Below are positions 30,204 through 40,792 of a stretch of 64,000 bases of DNA, piece after piece. Where the stretch lies: positions 1-64,000 of the forward strand of contig NZ_FZMZ01000006.1 of the NCBI RefSeq assembly GCF_900187325.1, given 5' to 3'. Under the pieces are notes generated by a model. It searched no databases and was not told the DNA's origin. It was given only the letters and a program-made list of their open reading frames with translations. Position numbers and translations under genes: made by a program. How positions within the stretch are numbered: the first letter of the stretch is position 1; each line of letters opens with the position of its first letter. The DNA is from Virgibacillus ndiopensis (GTDB lineage: Bacteria; Bacillota; Bacilli; Bacillales; Amphibacillaceae).

Positions 30204-30493
30204 AAAACAAACCTCCTCGAATAAACATGGGGTACCTATAGGTTTATCCGAAAAGCTGTTTTTTATACGTTAGGCTCTTTTCGTAAACATTGTTATTATT
30301 TAGCTATACCCGTCCCTCAAACACAGGCCTTCCTACGGGTGAACGGTGAGCCTCCTTGTATTCGGTCGCTCAAAGTATTTTATAAACTTTATCTTCACAC
30401 ATAACAATTTTTCATACAACAACCATACGTTAATTAACTATCCAGTGGTGACTGATCGCAAAAACGTTCGATTCTACATTCCTACAATATGTA

Positions 30494-31054
30494 TCAACTA
30501 TTAAAATCATTCATTACATCAATAAAGTCACGGTTAAACCACGCTTCACATGCATCTGCTGATTTTTTAATACTTGATAGAACATCCTCGTGTTCTTCTT
30601 TTGGAAACGAACCAAGTACATAATCAACAACCGGAATAGGTGAAATAGGACGTCCTATACCAATTCTGATACGTTTAAACTCTTTTGTACCTAAGTGATC
30701 AATCATCGACCGAATCCCGTTGTGTCCACCATGCCCGCCTTTTTCTCGCAAGCGGATTTTTCCGGTTGGAAGATCTAAATCATCATAAATAACAAGAACA
30801 TCTTCCATATCAATATTATAAAAATCCATTAACGGCCGTATTGCTTCACCTGACAAGTTCATATACGTTTGTGGTTGCAACAGAATGACTTTTTCGCCTG
30901 CAACATGCTCCATAGCAAATTTACCATTAAATTTTGTTTTGCTTAGATCCCAATGAAATCGATTTAACAGTTCATCAATAACCATAAAGCCAATATTATG
31001 ACGAGTATTCTGGTATTTTTTACCTGGGTTACCTAATCCAACTATACATTTCAT
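30494..31054 (-). CDS. pth: peptidyl-tRNA hydrolase
   Basis: 186 residues; frees tRNA from peptidyl-tRNA dropped by ribosomes. The catalytic His is in [12 protein letters not shown], with [12 protein letters not shown] and [23 protein letters not shown] downstream. Known as spoVC in B. subtilis because a mutation blocks spore coat formation. It follows ctc. Confidence 0.98.
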   Translation of the reverse strand: MKCIVGLGNPGKKYQNTRHNIGFMVIDELLNRFHWDLSKTKFNGKFAMEHVAGEKVILLQPQTYMNLSGEAIRPLMDFYNIDMEDVLVIYDDLDLPTGKIRLREKGGHGGHNGIRSMIDHLGTKEFKRIRIGIGRPISPIPVVDYVLGSFPKEEHEDVLSSIKKSADACEAWFNRDFIDVMNDFNS

Positions 31055-31129
31055 TTGTTTTCTTCCCTTTTAGATGATCTTCTTTTCATTGTAATTATTT
31101 TTGTAATAAAAATAAAGGATTATATATAC

Positions 31130-31171
31130 AACTAACCCCCCTATAAGATTAACCCCGTCTTATAGGAGGGC
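31130..31171 (-). terminator. terminator after ctc
   Basis: CCCTCCTATAAGA pairs with TCTTATAGGGGGG across a 9-nt loop. The T run after it is weak, so read-through into pth is possible. Confidence 0.65.
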
Positions 31172-31198
31172 AGATATAATATGGTTTAAATCATTCTA

Positions 31199-31834
31199 TT
31201 ATCGATCGTCCTGAGCGTCACCCTTACGATCAACTAATTCCGGTTCTGCGTTTTCATCTGGAGCTTCTTCAACATCGTCTAGTGTGTCAGGCGGTATTAC
31301 TGTAGCAATTGTTGTTTCAACATCATCAAGAAATTCATAGTTTTTCGCAGTAGGAATATCTGCGATTGCAATACTATCACCAACTCCTAGATTAGATATA
31401 TCAACAGAAATTTCATCCGGAATATTACCTGGTTTTGCGCGAACCTGAAGCTCATACAATGGCTGCTGTAAGACCCCACCATCTTTAACACCTTCTGCTT
31501 CACCTTCCAAATGAAGCGGTACTGCGACATCCATTTCTTCTGACATATTTACAATATAGAAGTCAACATGGACCAATTCATCTTTAATTGGATCCATTTG
31601 ATAGTCATGCAACATTACATCTACAGGTTTACCATTTTCGATATCAAGTGAAATGATTGCATTTCGACCTTCATCACGGACTGTTTTTACTAAATCTATA
31701 CTATCTACAGCAATAGATTTGGCATCTTTTTCTTTCCCATAAACAACTCCGGGAACATGTCCATTCTCTCTAATTTTCCTTGTAGTTGATTTTGCATGAT
31801 CTTCTCTTTCAGTTGCTTTAAGTTTTACTGCCAT
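31199..31834 (-). CDS. ctc: 50S ribosomal protein L25/general stress protein Ctc
   Basis: About 211 residues in two parts: an N-terminal L25 5S-rRNA-binding domain (RKIRENGHVPGVVYG, VHVDFYIVNMSEEMDV) and a C-terminal TL5-like beta domain (GVLQQPLYELQVRAKPGNIP). The acidic tail ends DRKGDAQDDR. I used ATG 31834, nine bases after GGAGG; an upstream in-frame ATG is too close to it. In B. subtilis ctc is sigma-B dependent. Confidence 0.95.
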   Translation of the reverse strand: MAVKLKATEREDHAKSTTRKIRENGHVPGVVYGKEKDAKSIAVDSIDLVKTVRDEGRNAIISLDIENGKPVDVMLHDYQMDPIKDELVHVDFYIVNMSEEMDVAVPLHLEGEAEGVKDGGVLQQPLYELQVRAKPGNIPDEISVDISNLGVGDSIAIADIPTAKNYEFLDDVETTIATVIPPDTLDDVEEAPDENAEPELVDRKGDAQDDR

Positions 31835-31982
31835 GTTCATCACCCTCCAATTATTTGAAAACTTAAACTTGTTAAGTTTTATAACCATTAGAATTACTGT
31901 CTATCGATGTTTATTCTATCTTTCTTATCAAGCATTAAATGCCTATAATAGATATTTCCCGAATCAACATATTTCTAAACCT

Positions 31983-32936
31983 TTAATCGAACAGGATACT
32001 TACAGATTGTAATTCGTGAACACGGATAATTGCTTCACCAATTAGTGGAGCTACCGATAATTGCTTAATATTTTCAATTTGCTTTTCTTCTGGAAGCGGA
32101 ATTGTATTGGTTACTATCAGTTCCTCTATTTTCGAATCCTTAATACGTTCAATAGCAGGACCCGATAGTACCGGATGTGTGCAACAAGCATAAACGGCTT
32201 TGGCACCATTTTCAATTAATGCATTAGCCGCAAGCGTGATTGTCCCTGCTGTATCGATAATGTCATCAATTAAAATTGCGGTTTTTCCTTCAATGTTACC
32301 TACAATATTCATTACTTCTGCAACATTGGGGCGTGGTCTACGTTTATCAATAATGCCAATTGGTGCTTTTAACCGTTCTGCCATTTTTCGTGCGCGGGTT
32401 ACACCACCGTGATCCGGTGAAACGATTATTGGATCTTCAACATCTTTCTTAATAAAGTAATCAGATAGGATCGGCACACCTTGCAAATGGTCAATAGGAA
32501 TATTGAAAAATCCTTGAATTTGCGGTGCATGTAAATCAAGTGTTATAACCCTATCAGCTCCAGCGGTTTCATAAAGATTTGCAACAAGCTTTGCTGCAAT
32601 AGGCTCTCTTGCACGTGCTTTACGATCTTGTCTTGCATAACCATAATATGGCATTACAATATTAATTGATCTAGCAGAAGCACGTTTCAATGCATCAATC
32701 ATAATAAGTAATTCCATGATGTGTTGATTAACAGGAGAACATGTCGACTGAACTACATAAACGTCACATCCGCGTATACTCTCTTCAATATTAATTTGAA
32801 CCTCACCATCACTAAATGTTGAAACAGTACACTCACCAAGCGTTGTTCCAATATGGCTCGCAATATCTTCTGCTAGTTTACGATTTGAATTCAATGAGAA
32901 AACTTTTAAAGATGGATCCTTATAGCTTGATGCCAT
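31983..32936 (-). CDS. prs: ribose-phosphate pyrophosphokinase
   Basis: 317 residues; makes PRPP for purines, pyrimidines, histidine and tryptophan. Signatures: [32 protein letters not shown] and the PRPP loop [12 protein letters not shown]. It lies 22 bp past glmU, so the two are one operon. Confidence 0.98.
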   Translation of the reverse strand: MASSYKDPSLKVFSLNSNRKLAEDIASHIGTTLGECTVSTFSDGEVQINIEESIRGCDVYVVQSTCSPVNQHIMELLIMIDALKRASARSINIVMPYYGYARQDRKARAREPIAAKLVANLYETAGADRVITLDLHAPQIQGFFNIPIDHLQGVPILSDYFIKKDVEDPIIVSPDHGGVTRARKMAERLKAPIGIIDKRRPRPNVAEVMNIVGNIEGKTAILIDDIIDTAGTITLAANALIENGAKAVYACCTHPVLSGPAIERIKDSKIEELIVTNTIPLPEEKQIENIKQLSVAPLIGEAIIRVHELQSVSILFD

Positions 32937-32958
32937 GGTGTAAAACCCTCCGTTAATC

Positions 32959-34332
32959 TTATTTTCTATTTTTTATTTTTGATGCATAGCCTTCTTTATT
33001 TGTTTGTCTAGCTCGCGCAACAGATAACGAATCCTCTGGTACATTTTTCGTTATTGTTGACCCCGCTGCAACATATGAACCTTTACCAACAGTTACTGGC
33101 GCAATTAGATTTGAGTTACATCCGATAAATGCATCATCTTCAATTGTTGTTAAAAATTTATTTTTACCATCATAATTGACTGTAATTGTTCCACATCCAA
33201 TATTTACATTGCTTCCTACATCCGCATCACCAATGTAGCTTAGATGAGAAACTTTACTTTTGTCGCCTAATGATGATTTTTTCACTTCTACAAAGTTGCC
33301 TATTTTCACTTCATTACCAATCGATGCTTCTGGTCGGATATGAGCAAATGGGCCAATCTTTACACGATCACCGATTTGGCTATCATTAGCGACACTCTGT
33401 TTGATAACGGTTTCCTCACCAATCATGCAGTTAGAGATTTCCGTATGGGGACCAATTTCTGCATTCGTCTTAATGGTAGACTCCCCATTGATAATCGTTC
33501 CAGGATGGATTAAGACATCCTGTTCAATTGTAACATCCGGGCCAATATACGTGTTATCTGGATCAATAATTGTCACACCATTACGCATATGTTTTTCATT
33601 AATTCGTTTTTTCATTACTTGCTCGGCTTGAGCCAATGCAACACGATCGTTAATACCAAGTGTTTCTTCAAAATTTGGTGTTAAAAATGCACTAACTTTT
33701 TCGCGTTTATTTCGTAAAATTTCAATTACATCCGGCAAATAATATTCACCTTGAGCGTTATCGTTTGATACTTCTTTTAACGCCTCAAAAAGTGCTTTGT
33801 TATCAAAACAATAGGTCCCGGTATTAATTTCATTCACACGAAGCTCTTGAACACTCGCATCTTTATGTTCAACAATTCGTTCAACTTCACCAGACTCATT
33901 ACGAATTACTCTGCCATAACCAGTTGGATTAAGGACTTCTGTTGTCAATATCGTTGCTTTAGCACCCTCTTTTTCATGGTGATTAAACAGCGCTTGATAC
34001 GTTTCATCCGTAATTAAAGGGGTGTCTCCGCAAACTACAATGGTCGTCCCATCCTTACCATTTAAAATTTCTTCTGCTTGTTGAACAGCATGTCCAGTTC
34101 CAAGCTGCTCTTCTTGCACAACAAATTTACTCGCGTCTCCTATTTTTTCAACAACTTTGTCAGCACCAAACCCAACAATTGTAACCATGTCATCTAGTTG
34201 TACTGCCTTCACTTGATCTATTACATGTTGCACCATTGGTCGCCCCATCACTGGGTGAAGTACTTTATATAATTTAGACTTCATCCTAGTTCCTTGACCT
34301 GCTGCTAAAATAACAGCATATCGTTTTACCAT
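32959..34332 (-). CDS. glmU: bifunctional UDP-N-acetylglucosamine pyrophosphorylase/glucosamine-1-phosphate acetyltransferase
   Basis: Makes UDP-GlcNAc for the cell wall in two steps. The N-terminal nucleotidyltransferase has [11 protein letters not shown], and the C-terminal left-handed beta helix shows many hexapeptide repeats ([15 protein letters not shown]). About 457 residues. I used ATG 34332, eight bases after GGAGG; the longer frame adds five residues without a ribosome site. Confidence 0.97.
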   Translation of the reverse strand: MVKRYAVILAAGQGTRMKSKLYKVLHPVMGRPMVQHVIDQVKAVQLDDMVTIVGFGADKVVEKIGDASKFVVQEEQLGTGHAVQQAEEILNGKDGTTIVVCGDTPLITDETYQALFNHHEKEGAKATILTTEVLNPTGYGRVIRNESGEVERIVEHKDASVQELRVNEINTGTYCFDNKALFEALKEVSNDNAQGEYYLPDVIEILRNKREKVSAFLTPNFEETLGINDRVALAQAEQVMKKRINEKHMRNGVTIIDPDNTYIGPDVTIEQDVLIHPGTIINGESTIKTNAEIGPHTEISNCMIGEETVIKQSVANDSQIGDRVKIGPFAHIRPEASIGNEVKIGNFVEVKKSSLGDKSKVSHLSYIGDADVGSNVNIGCGTITVNYDGKNKFLTTIEDDAFIGCNSNLIAPVTVGKGSYVAAGSTITKNVPEDSLSVARARQTNKEGYASKIKNRK

Positions 34333-34474
34333 GAAGTAAACCTCCATTCTAATTATCCATTATGAATATATCTTAAAAAGGGGATTATTTCAACAGATAC
34401 AAGTAGATGAAGGCACGTGAGTTTATATGTTAATGGTATTAATTTTTTGTTAAATATGGGAAATTATTCTATGC

Positions 34475-34512
34475 AAAAAAAGAAGGCTAATCCAATTAAG
34501 ATTAGTCCTCTT
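34475..34512 (-). terminator. terminator after spoVG
   Basis: GAGGACTAATC and GATTAGCCTTC form a stem with a short loop, followed by seven Ts on the minus strand. Confidence 0.88.
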
Positions 34513-34524
34513 GTTGTGTACATC

Positions 34525-34815
34525 TTAGGAAGCACCTGCTTCCTCGTATTCAACTTCTGCTTCACCAGCATTGCGGTACTCTTCTAGTACAGCATCTTGA
34601 ATTTTTGCACGTGTGTTCGAATTAATCGGATGTGCAATATCCCTGAATTCGCCGTCGGGAGTGCGTTTGGATGGCATTGCTACAAATAATCCATTATTAC
34701 CGTCAATAACGCGGATATCATGGACTACAAACTCTTGATCCAAAGTAATCGATGCAATGGCACGCATTCTTCCTTCTGTAGCGACGCGGCGTAATCTTAC
34801 GTCAGTTACTTCCAT
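34525..34815 (-). CDS. spoVG: septation/RNA-binding regulator SpoVG
   Basis: 96 residues with the family start [25 protein letters not shown] (written here only to show the start, residues 1-20 are decisive) and the DIAHPIN region. It is a small regulatory protein of septation and gene expression. AAGGTGG precedes ATG 34815. A sigma-H promoter is clear upstream. In B. subtilis yabJ/ridA lies between purR and spoVG; here the gap is only 153 bp and holds none. Confidence 0.97.
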   Translation of the reverse strand: MEVTDVRLRRVATEGRMRAIASITLDQEFVVHDIRVIDGNNGLFVAMPSKRTPDGEFRDIAHPINSNTRAKIQDAVLEEYRNAGEAEVEYEEAGAS

Positions 34816-34851
34816 GATGTTTCACCACCTTTTCCCTTTTAGCTTATTACC

Positions 34852-34881
34852 AATATTCAACAAAACATTGATAAATCCTGC
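34852..34881 (-). promoter_or_regulatory. sigma-H promoter of spoVG
   Basis: GCAGGATTT, a 12-bp spacer and TTGAATATT. This fits the sigma-H consensus (RnAGGAwww ... rnnGAATww) and the known spoVG promoter type. Confidence 0.75.
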
Positions 34882-34968
34882 CTAATTTTAAAAAAAATTT
34901 AAATAATTACACATAAAAATAGTAAAAAATAAAACCTTTCCCTTATTCAGAAAGATTTTATCTAAAAC

Positions 34969-35790
34969 TCAACCTTGTTTTTGGGTGAAATTTCCAGGAA
35001 GAACTTGAATCTGTTTTTGCTTTATATCTACATTTGATATTTTAACTAATGATGTATAATTCTCAACGACACGGTCTTCTTCCTCGTCATCAGCCTCTGC
35101 AAGCACTCCAATAGCTTTTACATTAGCATTAAACTCAGCTAGCAGGCTGGTCATCCCTGTGATTGTACCTCCCGCTTTCATAAAGTCATCAATGATACAA
35201 ACGTTTGCTCCTTCCTGTAAGCTTCTTTTCGGCAATACCATTGTTTGAATTTTGCGAGACGATCCTGAAACATAATTAATACTTACAGATGACCCTTCAG
35301 TTACCTTTGGATCTCTACGGACAATGACAACTGGAACATCTAAAAATGATGCTACTGCATATGCTAAAGGAATACCTTTGGTAGCTACCGTCACTACCAC
35401 GTCAATTTCCGCTTCAGAAAATGCCGATCCAAGTACACGCCCAATTTGATTAACCATTTTTGGATTACCTAAAATATCGCTCATATATAGATAGCCACCT
35501 GGAAGGATTCTCACTGGCTCCTCCAATGTACGGCAAAGTTTATCAATAAACTGAAGACTACTTCGTTTAGAGAAGCCCGGAATGTACCTAACCCCACCTG
35601 CCGCACCAGCTACCGTTTGCAGATGTCCGATACCTTCCTTTTGAAAAACTTTATCTACAATCACGAGATCCTCACTGATAGATGATTTAGCAGCCTGAAA
35701 CATGTCTGTAAAATATGGTAATGACTTAAGTTGTTTTGGATTTTCCAAAAAATAATTTGTCATTGAGACTAACCGTTCGCTTCTTTTCAT
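34969..35790 (-). CDS. purR: purine operon repressor PurR
   Basis: 273 residues. An N-terminal winged helix (RLVSMTNYFLENPKQ, SEDLVIVDKVF) is followed by a phosphoribosyltransferase-fold effector domain whose PRPP site is VCIIDDFMKAGGT. PRPP relieves its repression of purine genes. A PurBox-like AACCGAATATT lies on the plus strand at about 35809, between the gene and its start region, so weak autoregulation is possible. Confidence 0.97.
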   Translation of the reverse strand: MKRSERLVSMTNYFLENPKQLKSLPYFTDMFQAAKSSISEDLVIVDKVFQKEGIGHLQTVAGAAGGVRYIPGFSKRSSLQFIDKLCRTLEEPVRILPGGYLYMSDILGNPKMVNQIGRVLGSAFSEAEIDVVVTVATKGIPLAYAVASFLDVPVVIVRRDPKVTEGSSVSINYVSGSSRKIQTMVLPKRSLQEGANVCIIDDFMKAGGTITGMTSLLAEFNANVKAIGVLAEADDEEEDRVVENYTSLVKISNVDIKQKQIQVLPGNFTQKQG

Positions 35791-35859
35791 TACACAACAC
35801 CTCTAAAAACCGAATATTTTCTAATAAATATATCACTTTTATACGTATTTAAGCAAGTG

Positions 35860-36726
35860 CTAACGGCGATCAAGGAGCTGTACAATGTATACTTCTTCAC
35901 AAAAGCCTCTTAATCCATTATATATACGCTTCGCTTTACTATAATGCTCGACTAAGCCAACTACTGTTGGACCACTCCCACTCATCAATACACCTGTCGT
36001 TCCCGCCCTGACCATTTTTTCCTTTATACGCTGAACAGTTGGAAATAATGAAAATGTTACACTCTCCAGTGCGTTCCCTACATTCTCACACAGTTTTGTA
36101 AAATCATTTTCTTCCATCGCACGAATGATCCTTTGAGTATTTGGATGTATAAGTTCTTCTGCATGTACATGTTGAAAAATTATTCTTGTTGATACACCAA
36201 TATTAGGCTTGGCTAACACCACATAACACTGCGGAGGCGGAGCTATGTCACGAAGGATTTCCCCGTGCCCCGTAGCTAAGGCCGTTTTACTATAGATACA
36301 AAATGGTACATCTGATCCAATAGCACCTCCCAATTCGGCAAGCTCAGCCAGCGTTGCACCAACGGACCACATCCGGTTTAGCCCACGTAATACTGCAGCT
36401 GCATCGCTACTACCTCCACCTAACCCTGCCGATACAGGAATATTTTTTTCTATATCGATCCGAACACCTCGATTAATATGGTACTTATTTTTAAAAGCAA
36501 ACGCCGCCTTATATGCCAGATTCCGTTCATCATTTGGAACATACTGATTATCTGCAGACACCTCAATACAATCCTCGTCTAAAGGATGTAATTCTACTCG
36601 GTCGGCTAAGTCGATGGAAGTCATAATCATTTCGACTTCATGAAAACCATCATCCCGCTTACCAAGGACGTCTAGCGATAAATTAATTTTGGCTGGCGCT
36701 TTCTCAAAAAGAACCATCTCCGTCAC
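35860..36726 (-). CDS. ispE: 4-diphosphocytidyl-2-C-methyl-D-erythritol kinase
   Basis: 288 residues of the GHMP kinase family; third conserved step of the MEP isoprenoid pathway. Signatures: EKAPAKINLSLDVLGKRDDG, ATP loop PVSAGLGGGSSDAAA and GVLMSGSGPTV. The start is GTG 36726 or the ATG nine bases inside (MVLFEKAPAK), which has GGAG directly before it; I give the longer one. It stands between purR and sspF. Confidence 0.95.
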   Translation of the reverse strand: MTEMVLFEKAPAKINLSLDVLGKRDDGFHEVEMIMTSIDLADRVELHPLDEDCIEVSADNQYVPNDERNLAYKAAFAFKNKYHINRGVRIDIEKNIPVSAGLGGGSSDAAAVLRGLNRMWSVGATLAELAELGGAIGSDVPFCIYSKTALATGHGEILRDIAPPPQCYVVLAKPNIGVSTRIIFQHVHAEELIHPNTQRIIRAMEENDFTKLCENVGNALESVTFSLFPTVQRIKEKMVRAGTTGVLMSGSGPTVVGLVEHYSKAKRIYNGLRGFCEEVYIVQLLDRR

Positions 36727-36764
36727 CCACTTTATAAATCTATACCAAATTGTAACATAATAAA

Positions 36765-36895
36765 AAAGCGGAGGCGACTGTTCATAAGCGGACGCATTAA
36801 CAAAGCCTCATAAAGCGCATCGGTTTGGCGCCTAGAGTGTCCCTTGCTTATGACGGAACGAAAGCATCTAGGATCCGCAGCTGGATCAACGTGGG
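36765..36895 (+). repeat. possible interspersed repeat relic
   Basis: Starts AAAGCGGAGGCGACTGTTCAT and continues through CTTGCTTATGACGGAACG. It resembles from memory a common Bacillaceae intergenic repeat beginning GCGAAGGCGACTGG. There is no second copy in this window, so this rests on recall. Confidence 0.3.
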
Positions 36896-36905
36896 AGATG
36901 ACTGA

Positions 36906-36985
36906 TTTAGGGGTTGATGGTCTTACTCTCGGAGCGATGCTTTCTCTCTCGGGTTAATATTCTTTCTCTCGGGGTGATGTTCGTA
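36906..36985. repeat. short tandem array, four 20-bp units
   Basis: CTCTCGG begins at 36926, 36946 and 36966, exactly 20 bp apart; a weaker unit lies at 36906. The unit is CTCTCGGGGTGATGTTCNNN. The same design, CTCTC-N5-GATGTTC-N3, makes up the large array at 61037-61400. It lies just downstream of sspF and upstream of ispE. Confidence 0.7.
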
Positions 36986-37002
36986 TACAAAAAGGCAAAC
37001 CC

Positions 37003-37182
37003 TTAGGGTCTGCCTCCTTTTTGCATGTTCTGCTCGGCCATTTCAATTGCTCGCTTTACCATGTTTCCGGCATCTCGTGCTTTGATGCCGCCCCATCCCT
37101 CTTTTTGAACTGTGTCGTAAAAACCTAACTCTTTGGCAATTTCTTCTTTCAATTGGTCTGACATCATGCTACGTCTTCCCAT
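37003..37182 (-). CDS. sspF: small acid-soluble spore protein, SspF-like alpha/beta type
   Basis: About 59 residues. The hallmark is [20 protein letters not shown] with [12 protein letters not shown]-like (here [14 protein letters not shown]), the DNA-binding helices of alpha/beta SASP. It coats spore DNA. I used ATG 37182, preceded by GGGG; a TTG at 37203 would add seven residues. Between ispE and veg, as in B. subtilis. Confidence 0.93.
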   Translation of the reverse strand: MGRRSMMSDQLKEEIAKELGFYDTVQKEGWGGIKARDAGNMVKRAIEMAEQNMQKGGRP

Positions 37183-37293
37183 GAAAGAACAACCCCTTTC
37201 CAACCTAAGCTTACCTTCTTACGACAATCTTAGCTTGTGCCATTCAGTTAAACATACACCCGTTATATGTATGCAAAAAAGGAAAATTTTAAT

Positions 37294-37650
37294 TTAATGA
37301 TCCAATTGATATTGCTTCAGCATATCTTCTAGTTTAAGTGCTAAGCTTAATTTACCTTTTATTTTAAGTTTTCCTGTCATGAATGCCTTTGAGCTATTAA
37401 GGTCGCCTAACAAAAACAATTTAAAATGCTTTTCTTTCATTTTTAATATACAATCCGCTTCGTTTTCAGCTGAAAAATGTACGGTTGCCTGTTGATCAGC
37501 AAACACCATCTGATATACTCCGTTTTCTTCATCAAGAATTTGAAATTCATAAACGGCGTTAACATCCTTATATGGCTCCTTTTTCAGCCGTAACTGCTCA
37601 TCAATGAATTGCCAAATTTCTTTTACTGTACTATTTTTGATCGAAATCAT
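37294..37650 (-). CDS. SCP2-like (sterol carrier protein 2 fold) protein
   Basis: About 118 residues. The second half looks like the SCP2 fold: GVYQMVFADQQATVHFSAEN and the ADCILKMKEKHFKLFLLGDLNSS ridge, then FMTGKLKIKGKLSLALKLEDML. This suggests binding of a hydrophobic ligand, which is unknown. The start is ATG 37650, eight bases after GGGG. It lies between sspF and veg, where B. subtilis has no gene. A role in sporulation lipid handling is only a guess. Confidence 0.75.
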   Translation of the reverse strand: MISIKNSTVKEIWQFIDEQLRLKKEPYKDVNAVYEFQILDEENGVYQMVFADQQATVHFSAENEADCILKMKEKHFKLFLLGDLNSSKAFMTGKLKIKGKLSLALKLEDMLKQYQLDH

Positions 37651-37716
37651 TCTCATATCCCCAATTTTACAATTTTCTAACAAATTATATTAAAAATATA
37701 AGCAGTAAACAAATGT

Positions 37717-37983
37717 TTACTGCTCCAATATCATCGCTTTTGTACGTTCATCTAGGAAGCTTAGTTCTACAGTTTCTGTTAAAACATCTGCATAGCTGTA
37801 TGAAACGCGTTCAAACGCATTTTCATCTTGATCTAACTCAACAACGAAAACGGAAGGATACGTTTCTGCTAAAATACCACTTCGTTCAATAGTCTTACGT
37901 CTTCCACCATTAGCTCTTAATTTAAGCCGTTGACCAATCTGACCTTCAAGACCTTGCTTAATTTCGATTAAAGTTTTAGCCAC
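37717..37983 (-). CDS. veg: Veg protein
   Basis: About 88 residues. Very similar to B. subtilis Veg ([38 protein letters not shown]). Veg acts in biofilm formation and spore outgrowth; it is highly expressed. The start is GTG 37983 (VAKTLIEIK) after GGAG. The longer ATG frame overlaps the promoter boxes and is not real. Confidence 0.95.
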   Translation of the reverse strand: MAKTLIEIKQGLEGQIGQRLKLRANGGRRKTIERSGILAETYPSVFVVELDQDENAFERVSYSYADVLTETVELSFLDERTKAMILEQ

Positions 37984-38005
37984 TATACTCCACCTCACTG
38001 TGTTT

Positions 38006-38076
38006 ATTATATCACATGCTTGTATAACAGTCAAATGAAACTTTATATTATAACAATATACCTTTTTTCCTGTCAA
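38006..38076 (-). promoter_or_regulatory. tandem sigma-A promoters of veg
   Basis: Proximal: TTGACT (38034-38029), 17 bp, TATAAT (38011-38006). Distal: TTGACA (38076-38071), 18 bp, TATAAT (38052-38047). Both have near-consensus boxes, in line with the strong veg promoter known in B. subtilis. Confidence 0.85.
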
Positions 38077-38134
38077 CACTGAAATACAATTTTGTCCATT
38101 ATTATTTCATAAATGTTAAAATTTATGTATATTT

Positions 38135-38175
38135 TTTAAAATTAATTTGGCTGATGAGTTGTATGCATCAGCCAT
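38135..38175 (-). terminator. terminator after yabG
   Basis: A perfect 9-bp stem (TGGCTGATG/CATCAGCCA) with a 9-nt loop, followed by a T-rich stretch on the minus strand. Confidence 0.8.
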
Positions 38176-38179
38176 TTAA

Positions 38180-39055
38180 TTATTCATAATCAGTCGATTC
38201 CTCTTCCAAATACGGCATTCCGGTTCGAAGGAGACCTCTCGTTTCCACTCCACCCATTCCCTTTTCACCTGTTAATGTATTCCGTAATGCATCCCACACA
38301 CTAACCTTTTCCATAAAAGGCGTATACGCAATTTTTGCAGCGATATATACAGGATCAAGTGCATGAATATTGATTCTCGAAGGCGAACTGGCAAAATTCG
38401 CACCCGCACGGATTAACGATTCAAAATGGGATTGGCAAGCCCCCGCAAAAATTACTAATTGATCTAAATGAGGGACTATATTTCTAGCCGAACGGACTGT
38501 TTCAGCAAAATATTTTGAATGACGATAAGCGCGAAGATCACTTTTCAAACCTTTATTCTTTGAAAATGAATCATGCCCCGTAATAACAATAATATCTGGT
38601 TGAATTTTCTCTATTAACGGACCAATTTCAAACGGCATTTCCTTCTCATCTACATGGACACCATGAACCTGCAATCCGATCCGTTGATATAATTCTATAC
38701 ACTTTCTTAAATACATTCGGTCACCATCTATGTGCAAAACCTTTGCTGGCAATTGGAAAAACCTCGATGGATAATGATACCCTTCCGTTGTTTGATAATC
38801 TCTTTTTTCCTTCATTAGTTGATAATCCTGACGAAATAAACGATAGGAAAATTCCTCTTGTTCCTTAACAGATTTCCGCCTTTTCTCTAATTCCCGGTCC
38901 TGTACTCGTGCTAGATCATCAATCGGCGCATCAGCCTCTAAACGAATGTCTTCACCATGGATGATGACATTACCATCTGTTTGTGATGCCACGCGAAACA
39001 ATAAATCATGATTATATGATGTACGTGTCACTAAATCTCCTGTTGTAAAATCCAT
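38180..39055 (-). CDS. yabG: sporulation-specific protease YabG
   Basis: 291 residues. Family matches run throughout (GDLVTRTSYNHDLLFRV, DIIVITGHDS, LDQLVIFAGACQSHFESLI, GVETRGLL at the end). YabG is a mother-cell protease that trims coat proteins and cross-links SafA/GerQ in B. subtilis. A sigma-K-type promoter lies just upstream. AGGTGG precedes ATG 39055. Confidence 0.95.
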   Translation of the reverse strand: MDFTTGDLVTRTSYNHDLLFRVASQTDGNVIIHGEDIRLEADAPIDDLARVQDRELEKRRKSVKEQEEFSYRLFRQDYQLMKEKRDYQTTEGYHYPSRFFQLPAKVLHIDGDRMYLRKCIELYQRIGLQVHGVHVDEKEMPFEIGPLIEKIQPDIIVITGHDSFSKNKGLKSDLRAYRHSKYFAETVRSARNIVPHLDQLVIFAGACQSHFESLIRAGANFASSPSRINIHALDPVYIAAKIAYTPFMEKVSVWDALRNTLTGEKGMGGVETRGLLRTGMPYLEEESTDYE

Positions 39056-39104
39056 TAGTCCACCTCACAAGCTTTCTATCTGTGAAAGCATTCGCTACTA
39101 TCAA

Positions 39105-39134
39105 TAGCCTATGTGAGGTGTAACTGCTATGTGC
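39105..39134 (-). promoter_or_regulatory. sigma-K promoter of yabG
   Basis: GCACA, exactly 16 bp, then CATAGGCTA. This fits the late mother-cell sigma-K pattern (gmACa ... CATAnnnTA), about 50 bp upstream of the yabG start. Confidence 0.7.
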
Positions 39135-39232
39135 CTATTGATTTTAAAAATGAGCTGATAATGTATATCGGGGGAATTGGATTGTATTTCCATAAAAATA
39201 CAATTATTTATCCATTATTTACTTAAATATAG

Positions 39233-39276
39233 AAAAATAAGCCGTCACCACATAACTGCAGCAATAGCTTATTTAT
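39233..39276 (-). terminator. terminator after rsmA
   Basis: AATAAGC arms are separated by about 25 nt with some inner GC pairing, and Ts follow on the minus strand. The long loop makes it less certain than the others. Confidence 0.5.
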
Positions 39277-39279
39277 TCC

Positions 39280-40717
<1,438 letters not shown>

Positions 40718-40742
40718 TATTAATTCCTCTTTCTTAAACTAT

Positions 40743-40779
40743 AAAAAATACTCTTACCATTTTAACACGGTAAGAGTAT
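40743..40779 (-). terminator. terminator after yabE
   Basis: GATACTCTTACC pairs with GGTAAGAGTAT over a loop of about 9 nt, followed by six Ts. Confidence 0.9.
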
Positions 40780-40792
40780 CTTTATCATTTAT

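Noticed and set aside
30240-30268. A sigma-F-like promoter for fin (GTATA ... GGATAAACCT)
   Set aside because: The spacer is 14 bp, shorter than the usual 15-16, so I do not call it.
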